Assembly (NCBI RefSeq): GCF_040869045.1
Contig: NC_090320.1
Span: forward strand, 120,103,112 to 120,167,111
Direction: 5' to 3'
Source of the DNA: Eurosta solidaginis
Taxonomy: Eukaryota; Arthropoda; Insecta; Diptera; Tephritidae
Length of the DNA: 64,000 bases
This document shows positions 31,269 to 43,714 of this stretch, piece by piece (the first letter of the stretch is position 1; each line of letters begins with the position of its first letter). A program made the translations under genes and the position numbers. The notes below the pieces were generated by a model. The model worked only from the letters and a program-made list of their open reading frames with translations, ran no database searches and had not been told where the DNA came from.

Positions 31269-33115
31269 TGCTTTAATTAATCTGAATATTTTGTTTCTTT
31301 GAAGGTGTCGAGCTTGAAGGCAAAAGACTTAGTGGCGTTGGTGTGTATTCAACCGCAGCAAAAATGATAAGAGTGTTTTGTTTTTTGTACGTAGAACAGC
31401 TATCAATTCTGCTGTGATTGTGCTGTGTGAGTAAAAGCTTTAAGACCACACGAATTCTGGTCTGATTGAATGTGTTAACACAGATAGCAATCTTATGTGA
31501 ATAGTGATATGAAAATAAACACAGATAGAAATCCTGACGAGGATTTAGTGTGTATAAAGTGATATAAATATAGTGATATGCAGCACAGATAGAAATCCTG
31601 AAAGGTTCTAGTGTGTACAAAGTGACAGCAAGCACAGATAGAAATCCTGACGAGGATTTAATGTGTCTACAGTGATGTGCAATGCAGAGAAGAGAATTCG
31701 TCTGCAGATATTTAATGTGTCTAAACGGGTGTGTTGGACACAGATAGAAATATTCTCCAAAAAAATTGGCGTGTTTAAAAAAAATTAAAACGCAGATGGT
31801 AATCCCAATGTGGATATAATGTGTAATGTTTGACCCACAGATAGAAATCCCGACGAGGATTTAATGTGTATACAAGTAAAAGTGAAACACAAAAGAAATC
31901 CTGACGAGGATTTAATGTGTATACAAAAGGGTGTTATGTGAACGTTGATGAGTATCGCCGAGTAGCCAACCAGGGTATCTTTCCCAATATAAATAAGAAA
32001 ATAAATGTGTGTATCCAACTTAATGTGGACAACTGCACTTTTAATTATTTATTATAAAAACGCTGAACACATACAGCTATATAATATAAAAAACGATCAT
32101 TATAAAATTGTGTTTGTGACCAATTGTGATGAGCCACTAGCCACCCAACGTAGTGATACTTTTTGGCTTTTGGTAATATTTCAGCTCGCAAACTGATTAC
32201 CAAAGTGAATTCTGTGATAGACAAGCTAAGGCTATCAACCAAGTGAAATTATGGTTCCTGACTGGGAAGTTTGTCAATGTATGTGACGATGAGGGGGTAC
32301 AACACAGTGCAGTGATGAGTGTGAAAGAAAAACTAAAAAAAAATTCACTGACTGTCTGCCTTGAGCGGTGTCGAGTAACCCTTACCACTGGTGGGGGAAT
32401 TACCCGATCGTCAAAAGGCGTTGTGTGCTTAAAAAACACGAAATTTAGCAATTTCACTTGCTTTGCCTTGCATCAATCACAGAGTGCACCTTTTTACGTG
32501 AATCACGTACATAAAAAAAAAGTTTGTGAAACCAAGCAACCACGTACGTACCTTAAGTTTTTATGTGTTGATGTGAAGTGATTATAATGTGTTTTCGATG
32601 TGATGCGAATGGACTGTATGTGATGTAGATGATGTGATGAACTGAGTAATGTGATGTGATTCTAATGGATGAGATATATTATAGTAATTTGATTGTGATG
32701 TTGTGTGATGAAGCTAATGGACTGTATGATATAATGGCTTGTCTGTGATGCTGGATGGATGTGATTATTTTAATGTATGTGATATCGAAGATGCTTTTAT
32801 TCGTTGTTGCTGTCTGATGTGATGATTTGTGGCTGTATGTTACTGTATGACTGTAAGATGTGATGGTATATTGTGATGATTTAATGGACTGTATGTGTGT
32901 GTGAATGTTTTGTGAGATGACGAGTTGGTATTTGTATTAGTTTGTTTTCTCGGTGGTTTTCGATAATTTTAATATTGTAATAACCTCCTTCAAACTGTTA
33001 TGTTTTCTCCAAAATGCGAATATTTCCAATAAGAATTTTTTAAAAAAGGTGCTGTTTTTGCTTGGGATTTTGACGTACGCGTCTGTATATTACTTTCCTC
33101 GGCTCGAAGGACCAA
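31269..33115 (-). other. BEL-X 5' leader with hairpin array (copy B)
   Basis: Near-identical to the copy A leader. The hairpin array lies at about 31,485-31,922 and the TGATG-rich tract at about 32,582-32,942. The primer-binding site is at 33,098-33,114. Confidence 0.8.
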
Positions 33116-33655
33116 TGTTTTGCGGGGCAGTGTGGACCCGGGGAAGTCGGGCGTGTGCGTTGCAAATAAAAGAAAATAAATACCGAATTAACAAATCGTA
33201 ACCACAAGTTTGTTTACAAAATATAAGTTTATTGAAAAAGTATAAAGGACGTAGCAATTGCAAAGAAATTAATCGAACTACAAATGCACTTAACACGTTC
33301 AAATCGCAAGTTGAAAATTAAAAATTACGTGACAATGGCAAGGAGTTAAATTATACAAAATAAATTCCCTTGGCAGTATACAATTTAGACCACAATTTAA
33401 AGTTTAAGGTATACACTCGAAATAATTAGTAAACTCACCTGGGGCTAGCTGCTGGCTCTTGAACGTTCCAAATTAGAAAGAAAGATCAAAACCGCGAACA
33501 AGTCCGCGGCACCTGCCGATAGCTAACTTTCGTTGAGTTTTTCCCCTTCAAAGTTAGCTTTCGGCTGGTGTTAGCCGTTACCGGTAATAATAATAACTAA
33601 ATAACTAATGTGCATGTTAGGGTGGTCCGAAATATTTAGGCTGGTGGCCTAAACA
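33116..33655 (-). repeat. BEL-X LTR3 (inner), 540 bp
   Basis: 5' LTR of copy B and 3' LTR of copy C. TGTTTTGCGG to GGCCTAAACA. It is followed by the same polypurine tract and a 220-bp 3' segment. Confidence 0.93.
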
Positions 33656-33908
33656 TGCCGGCCCCCTTGCGGCGAGCAACTTGAAACTCGGTGAGTACGC
33701 CAGCAACCTTCCCAAGGCGGGATAAACTAAATAAATTTAAAAATTATGATACGTATGTATAGTAGGATCGTAAGTACGATCTCCGGCGGACATCTGTGCT
33801 CGCAGTAATGCGGCCTCGCTGAACTGTGGATGAAAAAGAAAAGCGTTAGTATTCAAGTACGTGGGGTTGCTTGGCTTAAAATGCACCTTATGGTATAATT
33901 AAAGTTGT

Positions 33909-35147
33909 TTATAGTGGGTGGGCTCCAGACACGACAAGGCCGAAAATTGTGGCTTGGGTGAGGAGCCCGCCGACAGTTGACGTGGGTGTGCCTCCGACCA
34001 TAATACTGGCGTAGACGTCGGCGCCCAAAGTGAGCAACACTGGGGACGATCGGTAAAATGTCGGATCGGCAAGCTTGATGAACTGGAATGGGGCCGCTAC
34101 CGACGGGTCCAGATTTGCCGTGGGGTTTAACCTGGCATAGTTCGATATTACGGTGGCTTGGGTCGTGATCTTTCCCGCTACCCCATACTTCCCTCGAAGA
34201 ACGACGGTGCACCTCGAAAGACGTGCGGTATTGTTACGCTCCAGGTGTAGATCCTTGCACAGATTGGCATCGATAATGCTGGTGGGAGCGCAGGCATCTA
34301 ACAGGTCGCGGACCAGGTGTAAACGGCCTCCTGCCTCAATTCGGACTATGGCTGTCGGCGCGATGGCGATCAATGCTCGAGTTATCGTCGGTGCCGCTAA
34401 ATTGTCCCGGAGTCTACCACTCCTGAAGCCAGTGGGGGTTTGTTGTTGCCTCACGAGAGCTCGATGGTTGTTGCGCATCTTATTAGGGGCCGCCCTCCCA
34501 GTGAACTGTCGTGACGAGCGGGACGGACGCGGTTCCGCGTCGTCACGCTGGTTACCAGTAGGGCGGTGCGATGGGCGGAAAGGACGTGTCTCCGCGCCAT
34601 CCCCGATTTGTAAGCGCGCGAAAGCGCCGTGCATAGGCGAGCGGTTCTCGGGTCTCTCATGACGTAATGGGGGTTGGAAACGCGGCGTTTCTAAGCTGCC
34701 CGATTGGGCTACCTCTGCTGCATTGGCCAGCCTCTCTTCTTCCTCTTCTTCCTCGACTTGCTGGGCCCATGATTTAGTTTGCTCCGTGACATGGATGGAG
34801 AGGACCCCGTCCGAGCTCGCATCGTCGTCGTTGTGCTTGCTTTGAGGTGGTGACGGCTGATCCTCGTCCATGTGTAGCGTCGTGTGATGTGATTCACTGC
34901 AACGTCGGCATCGGTCTTGGCTGGGGCAGATTTCCAGGCGGTGGAACGGGGATAGGCAGTTGGGACAATAGCGGTGAATGAGTATTGAACGTAGTCGCTC
35001 CTCAGTCGACATACCACGGTAAATTGGGCACAATCGCACTCCGTGCGGTTTGGTGCACAGACGGCAAGCGATGGTGAACGCATTTGGGCGTGCCTCGGTC
35101 GTGGAGCGTTTGAATGCAAATCCAGGCATGCCTGGAAATGGTAGCAT
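33909..35147 (-). CDS. Second gag-protease ORF, intact (copy C)
   Basis: A 412-aa frame on the - strand. Residues 25-95 hold three Cys/His groups (CRLCTKPHGVRLC, YCPNCLSPFHRLEIC, CRRCSESHHTTLH). Residues 95-250 are a charged, Arg/Pro-rich linker. Residues 270-412 form a retropepsin-like domain with LLDACAPTSIID in the place of the D-S/T-G active site, LLTLGADVYASIMVGG, and IFGLVVSG at the very end. The same domain order occurs in the BEL-X polyprotein, but sequence identity is low and the frame stops exactly where RT would begin. Upstream Gag domains are absent. It could be a non-autonomous or domesticated BEL-type unit. Confidence 0.7.
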   Translation of the reverse strand: MLPFPGMPGFAFKRSTTEARPNAFTIACRLCTKPHGVRLCPIYRGMSTEERLRSILIHRYCPNCLSPFHRLEICPSQDRCRRCSESHHTTLHMDEDQPSPPQSKHNDDDASSDGVLSIHVTEQTKSWAQQVEEEEEEERLANAAEVAQSGSLETPRFQPPLRHERPENRSPMHGAFARLQIGDGAETRPFRPSHRPTGNQRDDAEPRPSRSSRQFTGRAAPNKMRNNHRALVRQQQTPTGFRSGRLRDNLAAPTITRALIAIAPTAIVRIEAGGRLHLVRDLLDACAPTSIIDANLCKDLHLERNNTARLSRCTVVLRGKYGVAGKITTQATVISNYARLNPTANLDPSVAAPFQFIKLADPTFYRSSPVLLTLGADVYASIMVGGTPTSTVGGLLTQATIFGLVVSGAHPL

Positions 35148-36611
35148 TTAGTAATATCGCTGCATAGGTTGGTTGGGTGGCTAATTGCCGGAGACCCGGG
35201 GTTGATTCTGGCTGACCTATTGGTTGGCGTACTCGGGATAAGGGGTACATGTGGGGTGCATAACCTTATTAGGTTATTCTGCCTACACATTGACGTGTAG
35301 TGGTTGGACCCACTATGAGGTTTGGTAAACTTTCATTGAGATACGCCTAAGCGTATCTTTAATTTTGAAAATCTTTTCATCAGAATGGAAATTCTGATGT
35401 TGAAACAATCACTAGTAAAATTAAGTATTATTAAATATAGACTTAGGACAAACTATATTTTTTGGTGTTTGCCTAAAGCAGGCAATACGCGGTAATATAC
35501 GGTATATCACGGTAAACCAGTGTGTTGTCACGGCTCCTTGTAATTGCCCTACAAAAATTTGGTCACAAAACTTACCCACGCCCATGCACATGTGACTATG
35601 AATATAACCTATGAATGACTGTAAAATGACTAGTCAAATGACGTCGTGCCGATAAAATGTGCGCCAGATGTAAAGAGGCCTTTACTCGCTGTCTGGGAAC
35701 ACTCTTTGTGTTGATTTGGGCCATGTTGTGTGAGAATCACGAATTGTGGTGTGTTTGTTGATTTCAACACAACCCTGGCGGGAATAGCCTACAGTAACGA
35801 GTGTGGCAATTTGTAGCGCTGTCAGCTGTTCACTCTTCCAATCGTTGGAATGAGACCGCTGTGCGGTGCTGCCCATTGCAATGTAATGATACATAATGGT
35901 CATGTCATGAAAGTATTTAGGGACAGCTTGCGTCTGAGTCCTGACGCGACATTAAATTTATAGTCTGTTCTAAAAAGTTTAATTTCTCCCTTGTTTGTAA
36001 CATCGAAAACATAGATGACACTACTTTATTCCTGCTGGGATTTCAAGCTAAAAAAGGGACTGACGAAAGTCTGTCGAAACTTCAATACACAACAAAAGCA
36101 ATTTCTGTCATGAAAGCGAGACCACCATTGAGTGTGCCATGTTTTTGTTTATGTTTTACGTTTTAATTTTGCACTACCCTTTTTAACAATGAAAACAATG
36201 CAAATAGACCGCGAGAATTATTTCAGTCTCGAGTGGTTTCACCTTTTGTTTTCACAAGAAAGTTGGTTTTAATTGTGTTTCTGTGCACCAAATTGTCAAA
36301 CTAAAACCTTTTCTCAAAAAAAATAAAGAAGAAAAAGACGGCCGAATGTCAAAAAAAAGCTATCGAAATACAACCTGGCGCGTGTGTTTTCAGTGAAACC
36401 AGTCTGTATCTTCAGGGTTTTCGTTAGTTGCTTTTTGTTCGGTTACTAACACTCGAGTTTGTTGGATCCCGCGGATCCGAGTTGTGATATTCTTTGGATC
36501 GCGCGTAAAGTGCTTACTGCATGAGAACCGAGTGGCAACTTTGTTTCGTTCATTCAAAATGTCAATAATTCATGGAAATGAGTATAGAGACATTTTGAAT
36601 GAATTTTCACT
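35148..36611. other. Non-coding leader-like stretch (copy C)
   Basis: Copy of 12,064-13,527, with the same two perfect hairpins (about 35,340-35,357 and 35,378-35,399) and the AGCTATCGAAATACAACC motif near 36,358. No gene seen. Confidence 0.5.
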
Positions 36612-36828
36612 ATGAAGAAAACTGGTGATGGGTAAGTATGAGTATCGTTCCATTTTTTGATAATTTTATAAATTTTCTAATTGCTTATTCTTTTTTTCTC
36701 ATTTCAGATGGAAAAATACTTATGTGCTCTGGCACATAAATTTGCTCATGAAAAAAAATTCAAAAGCTAGACGGAAGCTTTTGGAAATGTATGGAAATAA
36801 TTTAATAAGTGTCAAACGCAAATCGTAA
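36612..36828 (+). CDS. Short spliced ORF ending at the Harbinger target site (copy C)
   Basis: Exons are 36,612-36,631 and 36,708-36,828, separated by a 76-bp intron (GTAAGT...TTTCAG). It has one residue change from copy A at the splice codon (GDG in place of GDR). The TAA stop is the Harbinger target duplication. See the copy A entry for interpretation. Confidence 0.4.
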
Positions 36829-36960
36829 TACGGCCCATACACGACACAAAAGCCATGCGCAAATATAAAACGACGAAATTTGTGCAAAGGAGAATTTTGA
36901 CATACACGGCTCAAAAACACTGCGCAATATTCATTTTTAAACTAGCGCAACAAACGAATC

Positions 36961-38293
36961 ATGTGTTCTAATTGCATAAAGAAGGCAAGTGCGGCTTTAC
37001 TTCTTTCGATTGCATTAAAAAGAAAGAAAAGAAAGCAAAAGGGTAAACGGATTTGGTCACAATTGTGGTATAAAAAACGAAATGTATTGGGACAGAAAAA
37101 ATTACTTCGGGAACTTGAGTTTACGTCTCAACGTGACTTTAAAAATTATGTAAGAATGGATAAAGAAACATTTGAAGTACTTTTGTCTAAAGTAGCGCAT
37201 CGAATTAATAAACGAGACACTGTGATGAGGAAAGCTATTCCTGCGCGTCATCGTTTAACATTGCGTTTTTTGGCAAGCGGCAATAGTTTTGAGGACCTAA
37301 AATTCCTTACAGCAATTTCTCCACAAGCTATCGGCAAGATTGTAAGCGAGACTTGTGATGCTATAATAGAAGAGCTAAAAGACTACATAAAGGTATTTGT
37401 TACATATTTTAAACAATTAGTACATTTCAATCATCTTACAGTTGCCAACAAATGAAAACGAGTGGAAGATGGAAGCAAACGCCTTTAACCAGCGATGGAA
37501 TTTTCCCCACTGCATCGGTGCGATTGACGGCAAGCACGTTAACATAAAAAAACCACCTGGGTCGGGGTCGTTTTACTTTAATTATAAAAAGCATTTCTCT
37601 ATTATTATGATGGCTGTAGTAAACGCAAATTATGAATTTTTGATGGTCGATGTTGGTGCAAATGGAAGAGCTTCAGATGCTGGTTTATTTAGTCAAACCA
37701 AGTTTTTCAAGCAGCTTAAAGAAAATAAATTACGACTACCAAAACCTGAATTGCTACCAGGATATAATGAAAAAATGCCATTTGTGTTTGTTGATGACGA
37801 CGCATTTCCACTAATGGAAAATATAATGAAACCTTTCAGCCACAACTCCCTCGAAAAGAGTGATATAATATTTAATTATAGGCTATCGCGCGCACGTGGA
37901 TTGGTCGAAAATGTTTTCGGAATTTTGGTTTCGCGTTTTAGAATCCTTTTGAATACTTTAAATTTCTCGCCAGATAAATCCACAAAATTTGTTTTGGCGT
38001 GTTGTTATTTGCACAACTTCTTGCGTAAATCAAAATGTGAAACATATTTTACTGCTGAGCCCTGTTCAAATGTGGAAACCACAGAAGCTTTCGAAACACC
38101 TGGATCGCAAGAAAAGGGAGATGTCTTAGATTCTTTAAGTTCCACAGCAATTAGAAATGCATCCGCAAAGGCAAAACATATGAGAAACAAATTTAGAATA
38201 TATTTTAGTTCTGTTGGCACGGTTCCATGGCAAGATAAAGTGTATAATAAACTCGTAAACAAAAATGCCAATAGTAATAAGCAACTAATATAA
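36961..38293 (+). CDS. Harbinger DDE transposase, intact (copy C)
   Basis: Exons are 36,961-37,392 and 37,442-38,293, with the same 49-bp intron. About 427 aa with no stop. The DDE residues and the basic N-terminus are as in copy A. Differences are a handful of substitutions (for example MRKAIPARHR and LKFLTAIS) and the lack of two residues near the helix-turn-helix. The preserved frame in both copies fits recent origin. Confidence 0.92.
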
Positions 38294-38515
38294 TATGTAT
38301 TAACATTTGTATTTATGAGTCAAAATAAAAAAATGTATGAACCAACCAGTGGTTAATTATGAGTACCTCAAGTTCCCTTCCCTACCAGAAGTAGTTACCA
38401 TAGCATCGTACGCCGGCGGGTGTACACAATGGTAACAGAAATAAAAAGGAAAAGTAAAATTGCTTTAGCGCAGGCAGTCGAAGTTATCTGAGTTTTTTTT
38501 CTAATTGAAAACAGT

Positions 38516-38827
38516 TTAGATCCAGTACTCAGGGAACAGTACCCAAAACTTGTGGAAGAGGAACGCATACTCCCCAGGGAAACACGAGTCACTCTGGCTC
38601 AACTTCGTTCTGGATATTGTAACAGGTTAAACTCTTACATATCCAGAATCAACCCCGACATACAAAATGTATGCCCCGCTTGCAATGTGTCCCCACATGA
38701 CACCAACCATCTCTTTAATTGTAATGTGGAACCAACGCCTCTAACACCCCTTTCACTATGGTCCACCCCTGTCGAAATAGCAAGTTTCCTTGGACTCCCG
38801 TTAGAGGATATTGATGACAATTTGTGA
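38516..38827 (+). pseudogene. LINE C-terminal fragment inside Harbinger (copy C)
   Basis: Copy of 15,438-15,749, with LRSGYCNRLNSYISRIN, a CPAC...HLFNC motif and LGLPLEDIDDNL. It has a few substitutions relative to A. Confidence 0.8.
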
Positions 38828-39200
38828 TCGGTTGCAGCTATTAGGTGGGGCGAAACATTGCTACAACAACAAAAACTAGTTTACGGGGCAAATTTATACC
38901 ACCCGATTGAATGGAAGAAAAAATTTTAGATGAACTTAAGAAACCCTTTCCAACAAGTAAAAAAAGATGTCCAAAGTTCAGTAGACGCAGTGATACAAAC
39001 CCATCGGTATGATAATTATGATTAAATTTACAGTGTAACATTTTTATTTAAACCTATTAAATAAAAACAATAGCTTTTCTAATGTTTGCTAAATGCTTAC
39101 ACATTTCCTATACGAAATACTTCCAGCAATTTCAAATGTTTCTCCAAACACATCAACACCTTATAAATAGCTTATATGTACATGTCCTTTAAAACTTGTC

Positions 39201-40008
39201 TCAAACCACTTGCAGTTGCAGCGTACGCTCCTCCATTTGCTTTGGCCTTGCATTATCGTAACGTACAAATTTATTAACTTGGAATGCTTCATCTTCATGA
39301 TAATCTGTATCTACAACAAATACATCAACCACTTTTTCTATAATATACTGTTCCTTTTGTAGTATATTTGTTAGTAGCAACGGACTAATTTTGATAAGTC
39401 CAAAACGCGCTGGACACACCGTAAGCGGAAATTCACGTTGTTCACCTGATGCTAATTTACCAATTGAAAACTCTGCAGCACCACTATAATCACAATTGAG
39501 TTCAAGTTGTGTTTCTAATTTGACGACTAAATCCATTGGACGTTGTGCAGTATTGGACAAACGACAAACAAACGTAAAAGCTTCACCTATTTTGACAATA
39601 TTTTGTGCATCAATAACTTCGAGGCGTACATCTTTGTATTCAAAGGGCTGAAATATAAAACCAATGGTAAAATTAATATTGTTATTGAATCAACTATTTC
39701 AGTGTTCTTGATATGCACATACAAATCGTTGCAATTGACTCGTTTGCAAACGTCCTTTTTCGCCAAGATTCGAGCGCCATACAATATCTAATTTTCCAAC
39801 AGTGTTCTCTAGTCGCAGGGTTTTAATGTATTAGATTGTAAATCGGCTTTAACAGTAACACCATCCACAGAATAGGTGGTGCAGTTATGCACACAAATGT
39901 AGCTAGCAAATGTTTCACCTGCAATAGAAAAAAGATCGCATTATCACCTACAAATGCTGCAGGACATCTGAAAATTTTACCTAAATATATGGCAATAAGA
40001 TGAATTTT
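39201..40008 (-). pseudogene. TRAPPC13-like gene fragment with introns (copy C)
   Basis: Duplicate of 16,123-16,930 with the same exon order, introns and central deletion. A few substitutions occur in the last exon, such as GVF to DVF and DEQ to GEQ. Broken in the same way, so capture predates the array duplication. Confidence 0.85.
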
Positions 40009-40114
40009 AGCTTTTTAGCGTTCTATTGCTGTAATCAGCACTCCTTATTTTCCACAGTGCTGGTAATTCACGATACAAGTCAAAAAACTGGCACCAGAAG
40101 CGTTTATTTTCCAT
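40007..40114 (-). pseudogene. MADF-domain exon fragment (copy C)
   Basis: Duplicate of 16,929-17,036. A 35-codon MADF half-domain that abuts TRAPPC13 sequence inside the Harbinger right end. Confidence 0.75.
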
Positions 40115-40423
40115 TTTATTTATAATTACGCTTTTTCACTTTTATTGAATTCCTGGTACAAGCTAGATATGGTCTTTACGCCTTCGATAATAAAATTTTT
40201 AAGCGATGTTATGTTATCAGAAACCACAGGTAAACTGTATAACATTCACCACACACGAAGAAAAAAGTATGTGCAATTTTTGCAGCATACGTAAATATCA
40301 AAATCGTTTTGATTTTAGCGCAGTTCTCAGCGCAAATAGCGCAAACACTGCACACACCGGGCAAATCCTTGCGCAAATTGGTAATTGGCACAAGGATACT
40401 TGTGCCGTGTAATTGGCGTATAA

Positions 40424-40938
40424 GCGATAGTTGGTTAACAAAATTTCATATGCAAAAATCGACTTTTGATTGGCTTTGCGGCCAGTTGAAAGGAAATGGG
40501 CAGTTTTTAGGGAAAAATTCATTGATGGGCATTGGGGTGCTCGGAGTATGTGAAGTGCCGACTAAGCCCCAAGTCAATAGCAATTCTAGCGAATCCGAAA
40601 ATTCCGCAAACATATTGCAGGTGCTGGTTGATAGTAATATGTTATTCCGTAAAGTAAAATTGGACACAAACCAACCGTCACTATTTTTGGAGGAAACAAA
40701 CGAAATTACAAACCTCCCCAAACTTAATTAAGAATCAACCAGTTTCGCGCTTTATTGTTACACCAGACACATATCCATTAAGAATGTCGCTTATGCACAA
40801 ATATCATGATCCTGTTGAGCCGCACGAATACGACCTTAATGAAGCCGTCGACCATCTATTCATATTTAGAGACCGGGCTTTGCAACGACTTCTTGCACGA
40901 TGGAGAATACTAAAATGTAATGGTGATATTGATCTGTT
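40424..40938 (+). pseudogene. Older Harbinger transposase, N-terminal and middle pieces (copy C)
   Basis: Duplicate of 17,346-17,864, starting with SDSWLTKFHMQKSTFDW. It is 3 bp shorter near 40,773 (ACACATATCC versus ACACATATTATCC in A). Confidence 0.65.
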
Positions 40939-42143
40939 GTGGATGATAATATAGCGGAGTATGTAGTTTTAGGTGCCGGACGTGCAGTGAAAGTCTTTGT
41001 TGTTGTAGTTATAGTAGTGGTAGATGTGGAACTTTTGGCACGACTAGCTGCTGCCGTTGTATTTGCTAAAATCTTGGAGATGCCATTAGTGGTTGATGCT
41101 GTAGTCTTAAGAGGACTTCTAGCAGTAGTGCAGCCAGTGCCTGTGTTGGTAGTTAGCGCCGTTTTGCGCAGTTGCGATGTTAATGTATTACGAGGCGATG
41201 ATGTTGTAATAAGTCCCAGGGTAGTGGGCTTAGTTGGTGCAACGCCAAGAGTTTTCGGTTTGGTCGTAGGGGCTATGCCATTTGCAGTGCTACCACTAGT
41301 TGTAGTTGGCTTCGTTGAAGAGGCAGCAGATGTTAATGGTTTACGTGTAGCAGTATCCGCGGAAGTTGATGATTTATGCACAGTTGAAGTGATCGTCAAT
41401 GGTTTCTTTTCTGTAATTGTTGTAGCCTTAGCTGGACCAGTATGTGGTCTAGCTGCAGACGCTGCCGATGATACTGATATTTTAGAAGAAGTTCCGATAG
41501 GTTTTTTAATTGGCTCTGCGCCCTTTTTGGCATCGTGCGCCTTTGCTTTAGTCGAAGTAGGAGTACTTGCCTTTTTAATATCCGGTTTCTTGTCACTTTT
41601 TGCAGCAACAGTTCCAGCAGCAGCAGTAGCTGCAATAGCACCAATACCAGCTGCAGCAGGGATGAAGTCTTTGCTCATTGCGGATTCGGTTGTATCAATA
41701 ACTGGCGCCAAAGTGGAGTCTGTATGCAAAGAAACTGGAGCTCCAGATATAACCAACAATGCTTCATTACCAGTGGACAAATCAGAAAAAATATCACTGC
41801 TAGCTTCGAACACATTATTGGGTCCAGTTTCCTGCATATGCATAAGCTCCTGTTGATTAGAACTTTCTGGGTCTGTCAAAACAAGTTGCTGTTCTGTCGG
41901 AGCGATTAATTCTTGTTGTGGTACAGATTTCGCCTCAGAGGAGGGCTCGGTTGTAGAAGCAAACACGTTGTGTGCGGTGACGGGTGCCAGATTATTGTCT
42001 TCCATGGAAAACGTAGCAGGTGCACCGTTGTCAAATCCCCTCAATTCAAATTCCAATTTGGTAGGTGATGATGTCGGTTGCTCTATGGGGTGTGCCAAAA
42101 ACAAATCATTTTCATGATGTGCATATACAGCCTCAGATTCCAT
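40866..42143 (-). CDS. Ser/Thr/Ala/Lys-rich low-complexity protein fragment (copy C)
   Basis: A 425-aa frame, still open, with a few substitutions from copy A (for example GPAK for GQAK and ADTATRK for AATATRK). As in A, the final 25 residues are antisense transposase. It lies between two pieces of one transposase. The long opposite-strand frame at 40,939-41,856 is its shadow. Confidence 0.5.
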   Translation of the reverse strand: MESEAVYAHHENDLFLAHPIEQPTSSPTKLEFELRGFDNGAPATFSMEDNNLAPVTAHNVFASTTEPSSEAKSVPQQELIAPTEQQLVLTDPESSNQQELMHMQETGPNNVFEASSDIFSDLSTGNEALLVISGAPVSLHTDSTLAPVIDTTESAMSKDFIPAAAGIGAIAATAAAGTVAAKSDKKPDIKKASTPTSTKAKAHDAKKGAEPIKKPIGTSSKISVSSAASAARPHTGPAKATTITEKKPLTITSTVHKSSTSADTATRKPLTSAASSTKPTTTSGSTANGIAPTTKPKTLGVAPTKPTTLGLITTSSPRNTLTSQLRKTALTTNTGTGCTTARSPLKTTASTTNGISKILANTTAAASRAKSSTSTTTITTTTKTFTARPAPKTTYSAILSSTTDQYHHYILVFSIVQEVVAKPGL

Positions 42144-42159
42144 CTCTTGTGTTGTTTGG

Positions 42160-42416
42160 TGTTGCTCCTTCTGTTCGTTATGGAAAAAGTTGTTCTTGCT
42201 TGTTGCGTTTTACACAACGTAATAGAAAGGAACGAAAAAACATTTAACGAACAATGGTCTAAAGGGCCACATTCAGATAACACTAAATATACAATGAGCA
42301 GTCGCTTCAAACCAGTTTTGAATGAACTCCATGGGAAACCCAATTCTTGGAAAGCAGACGGTGCATCCAAAACACGCAAGTTGCTTGGACAGGCCATATA
42401 TTCTACAGACATGTAG
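42160..42416 (+). pseudogene. Older Harbinger transposase, C-terminal piece (copy C)
   Basis: Duplicate of 19,085-19,341, with VVLACCVLHNVIERN and the same stop. Confidence 0.75.
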
Positions 42417-42558
42417 ACTTTACCTAAAATGTGGTTGTTTTTAACTGAATCACTTTCAGACGAAATCTTCGTACTATTCGAATTGCTGCTAAAAGTTGTT
42501 GATTTAATAAGAAAATAATAAAACAATGCGAAAAATGGATGCTTTGACGATTATATAG

Positions 42559-43117
42559 ATGTTAACCGACATCATCCAACGACTTTTTAAAACACTCGTC
42601 GAATATTTCAAGTACCAAGGTCACTATTCTCCTGAAAATCGTTTATGGACCATATTATGCCGCGCCTACTGCAACAATGTTCCTTAAAGGTTTTTTTCTC
42701 TTTTGTATTATAGGTCTTTCTATATATCGTGCGTGCCTTAGTCGAAGCTTACATTTATGTCCACCTCTTCGTTATTTGGCATACATGCCACTTTTATGGT
42801 TATACCACTTCGTCAATGTACCGCATAGCACACTTGATTATGCTACGTTTAACGGTGTGGCCCAGGTACTGCCTTTACTGCGGCGCTTGAAGTATGCAAT
42901 GTCTACACTAGAATTGATGGTTCGGGACGTGAGTCCGAGATGAAAATGGAACAGGGGCTCTACTTAGGTAAGCTTACCTCGTACTTAATGTGTGTGTATA
43001 ATAGTAAAGTATTCCCGCTTTCACATAGGTAATCGCACTGCAGCGACACCTATGGAAACATTGAAAGGGTATAACATATATATTGAAGCTGGACTCAGTG
43101 CCGTTGCCACAACATAG
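42559..43117 (+). other. Unidentified spliced exon fragments (copy C)
   Basis: Duplicate of 19,484-20,042 with the same GTAAGC donor and TTTCACATAG acceptor. Not recognised. Confidence 0.4.
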
Positions 43118-43184
43118 AGGCGTGCAAAGCTATCGAAATACAACCAAAAATGTGCACGGTAAGTTGGAAATACACTTTAGTCTT

Positions 43185-43704
43185 TTTAAGTGAGGTATTA
43201 CAAAGCATTCCGTCTCATGTGCGTAAAGTTTTGATGTATCTGCCGGTGCTGCTAATATGACATGCTTTCTTCCAAACACCTGACAAAGCAAATTATGTTC
43301 AGGATCATAATGTAGTGTTGATATTGTGTTTTGGGACCTAGCAATGCCTTAATTGAAACATTCGCCGGCTCCGTACAATCCAATACATTCGTACGTAAAG
43401 TGCAATAATCTGGGATGCGAATATCTGCTTTAAGTGCTGGTATTTGATCGAATAGTTCATGCTGTGCTAAATATTCAATTTCTACGTCAGTTTGTTTAAA
43501 TTGTCGTTGCAAGACATCACGAACTTTCACAAGCTGCTGTGACCATTCATCAGTTACATAGTTGGCTCCAATTCCTATTGGAACCGTGCGATTACCTGCT
43601 AATTTGTGTATATAATTTAGATCACGCCACTTTTGCATGGCAGGCCAATGGGCGACTGTGTTGAGTAGCAAAGCAGGATGTAAGGGAAGGCAAGCGTGAC
43701 ATTA
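43185..43704 (-). pseudogene. KDM8/JMJD5 fragment, frameshifted (copy C)
   Basis: Duplicate of 20,110-20,629. The same two frame breaks and the same truncation of the JmjC domain, with no base differences noticed by eye in the coding part. Confidence 0.88.
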
Positions 43705-43714
43705 GTCACATCGT

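Larger units (their letters stand above)
36829..40420 (+). mobile_element. PIF/Harbinger DNA transposon carrying a gene fragment (copy C)
   Basis: The same inverted repeats as copy A, with TAA at 36,826-36,828 and 40,421-40,423. Length is 3,592 bp, 6 bp shorter because of an in-frame 6-bp difference in the transposase. It shares its insertion site with copy A, so it was duplicated with the BEL unit rather than inserted twice. Confidence 0.85.

Noticed and set aside
34153..34662. 169-aa + strand frame opposite the gag-protease ORF
   Set aside because: Antisense to an intact frame with zinc-knuckle and protease domains; no protein-like motif of its own.
40939..41856. 305-aa Val-rich + strand frame
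   Set aside because: Antisense shadow of the Ser/Thr/Ala-rich frame; the codon complementarity of repetitive T/A/S codons produces V/L-rich frames.
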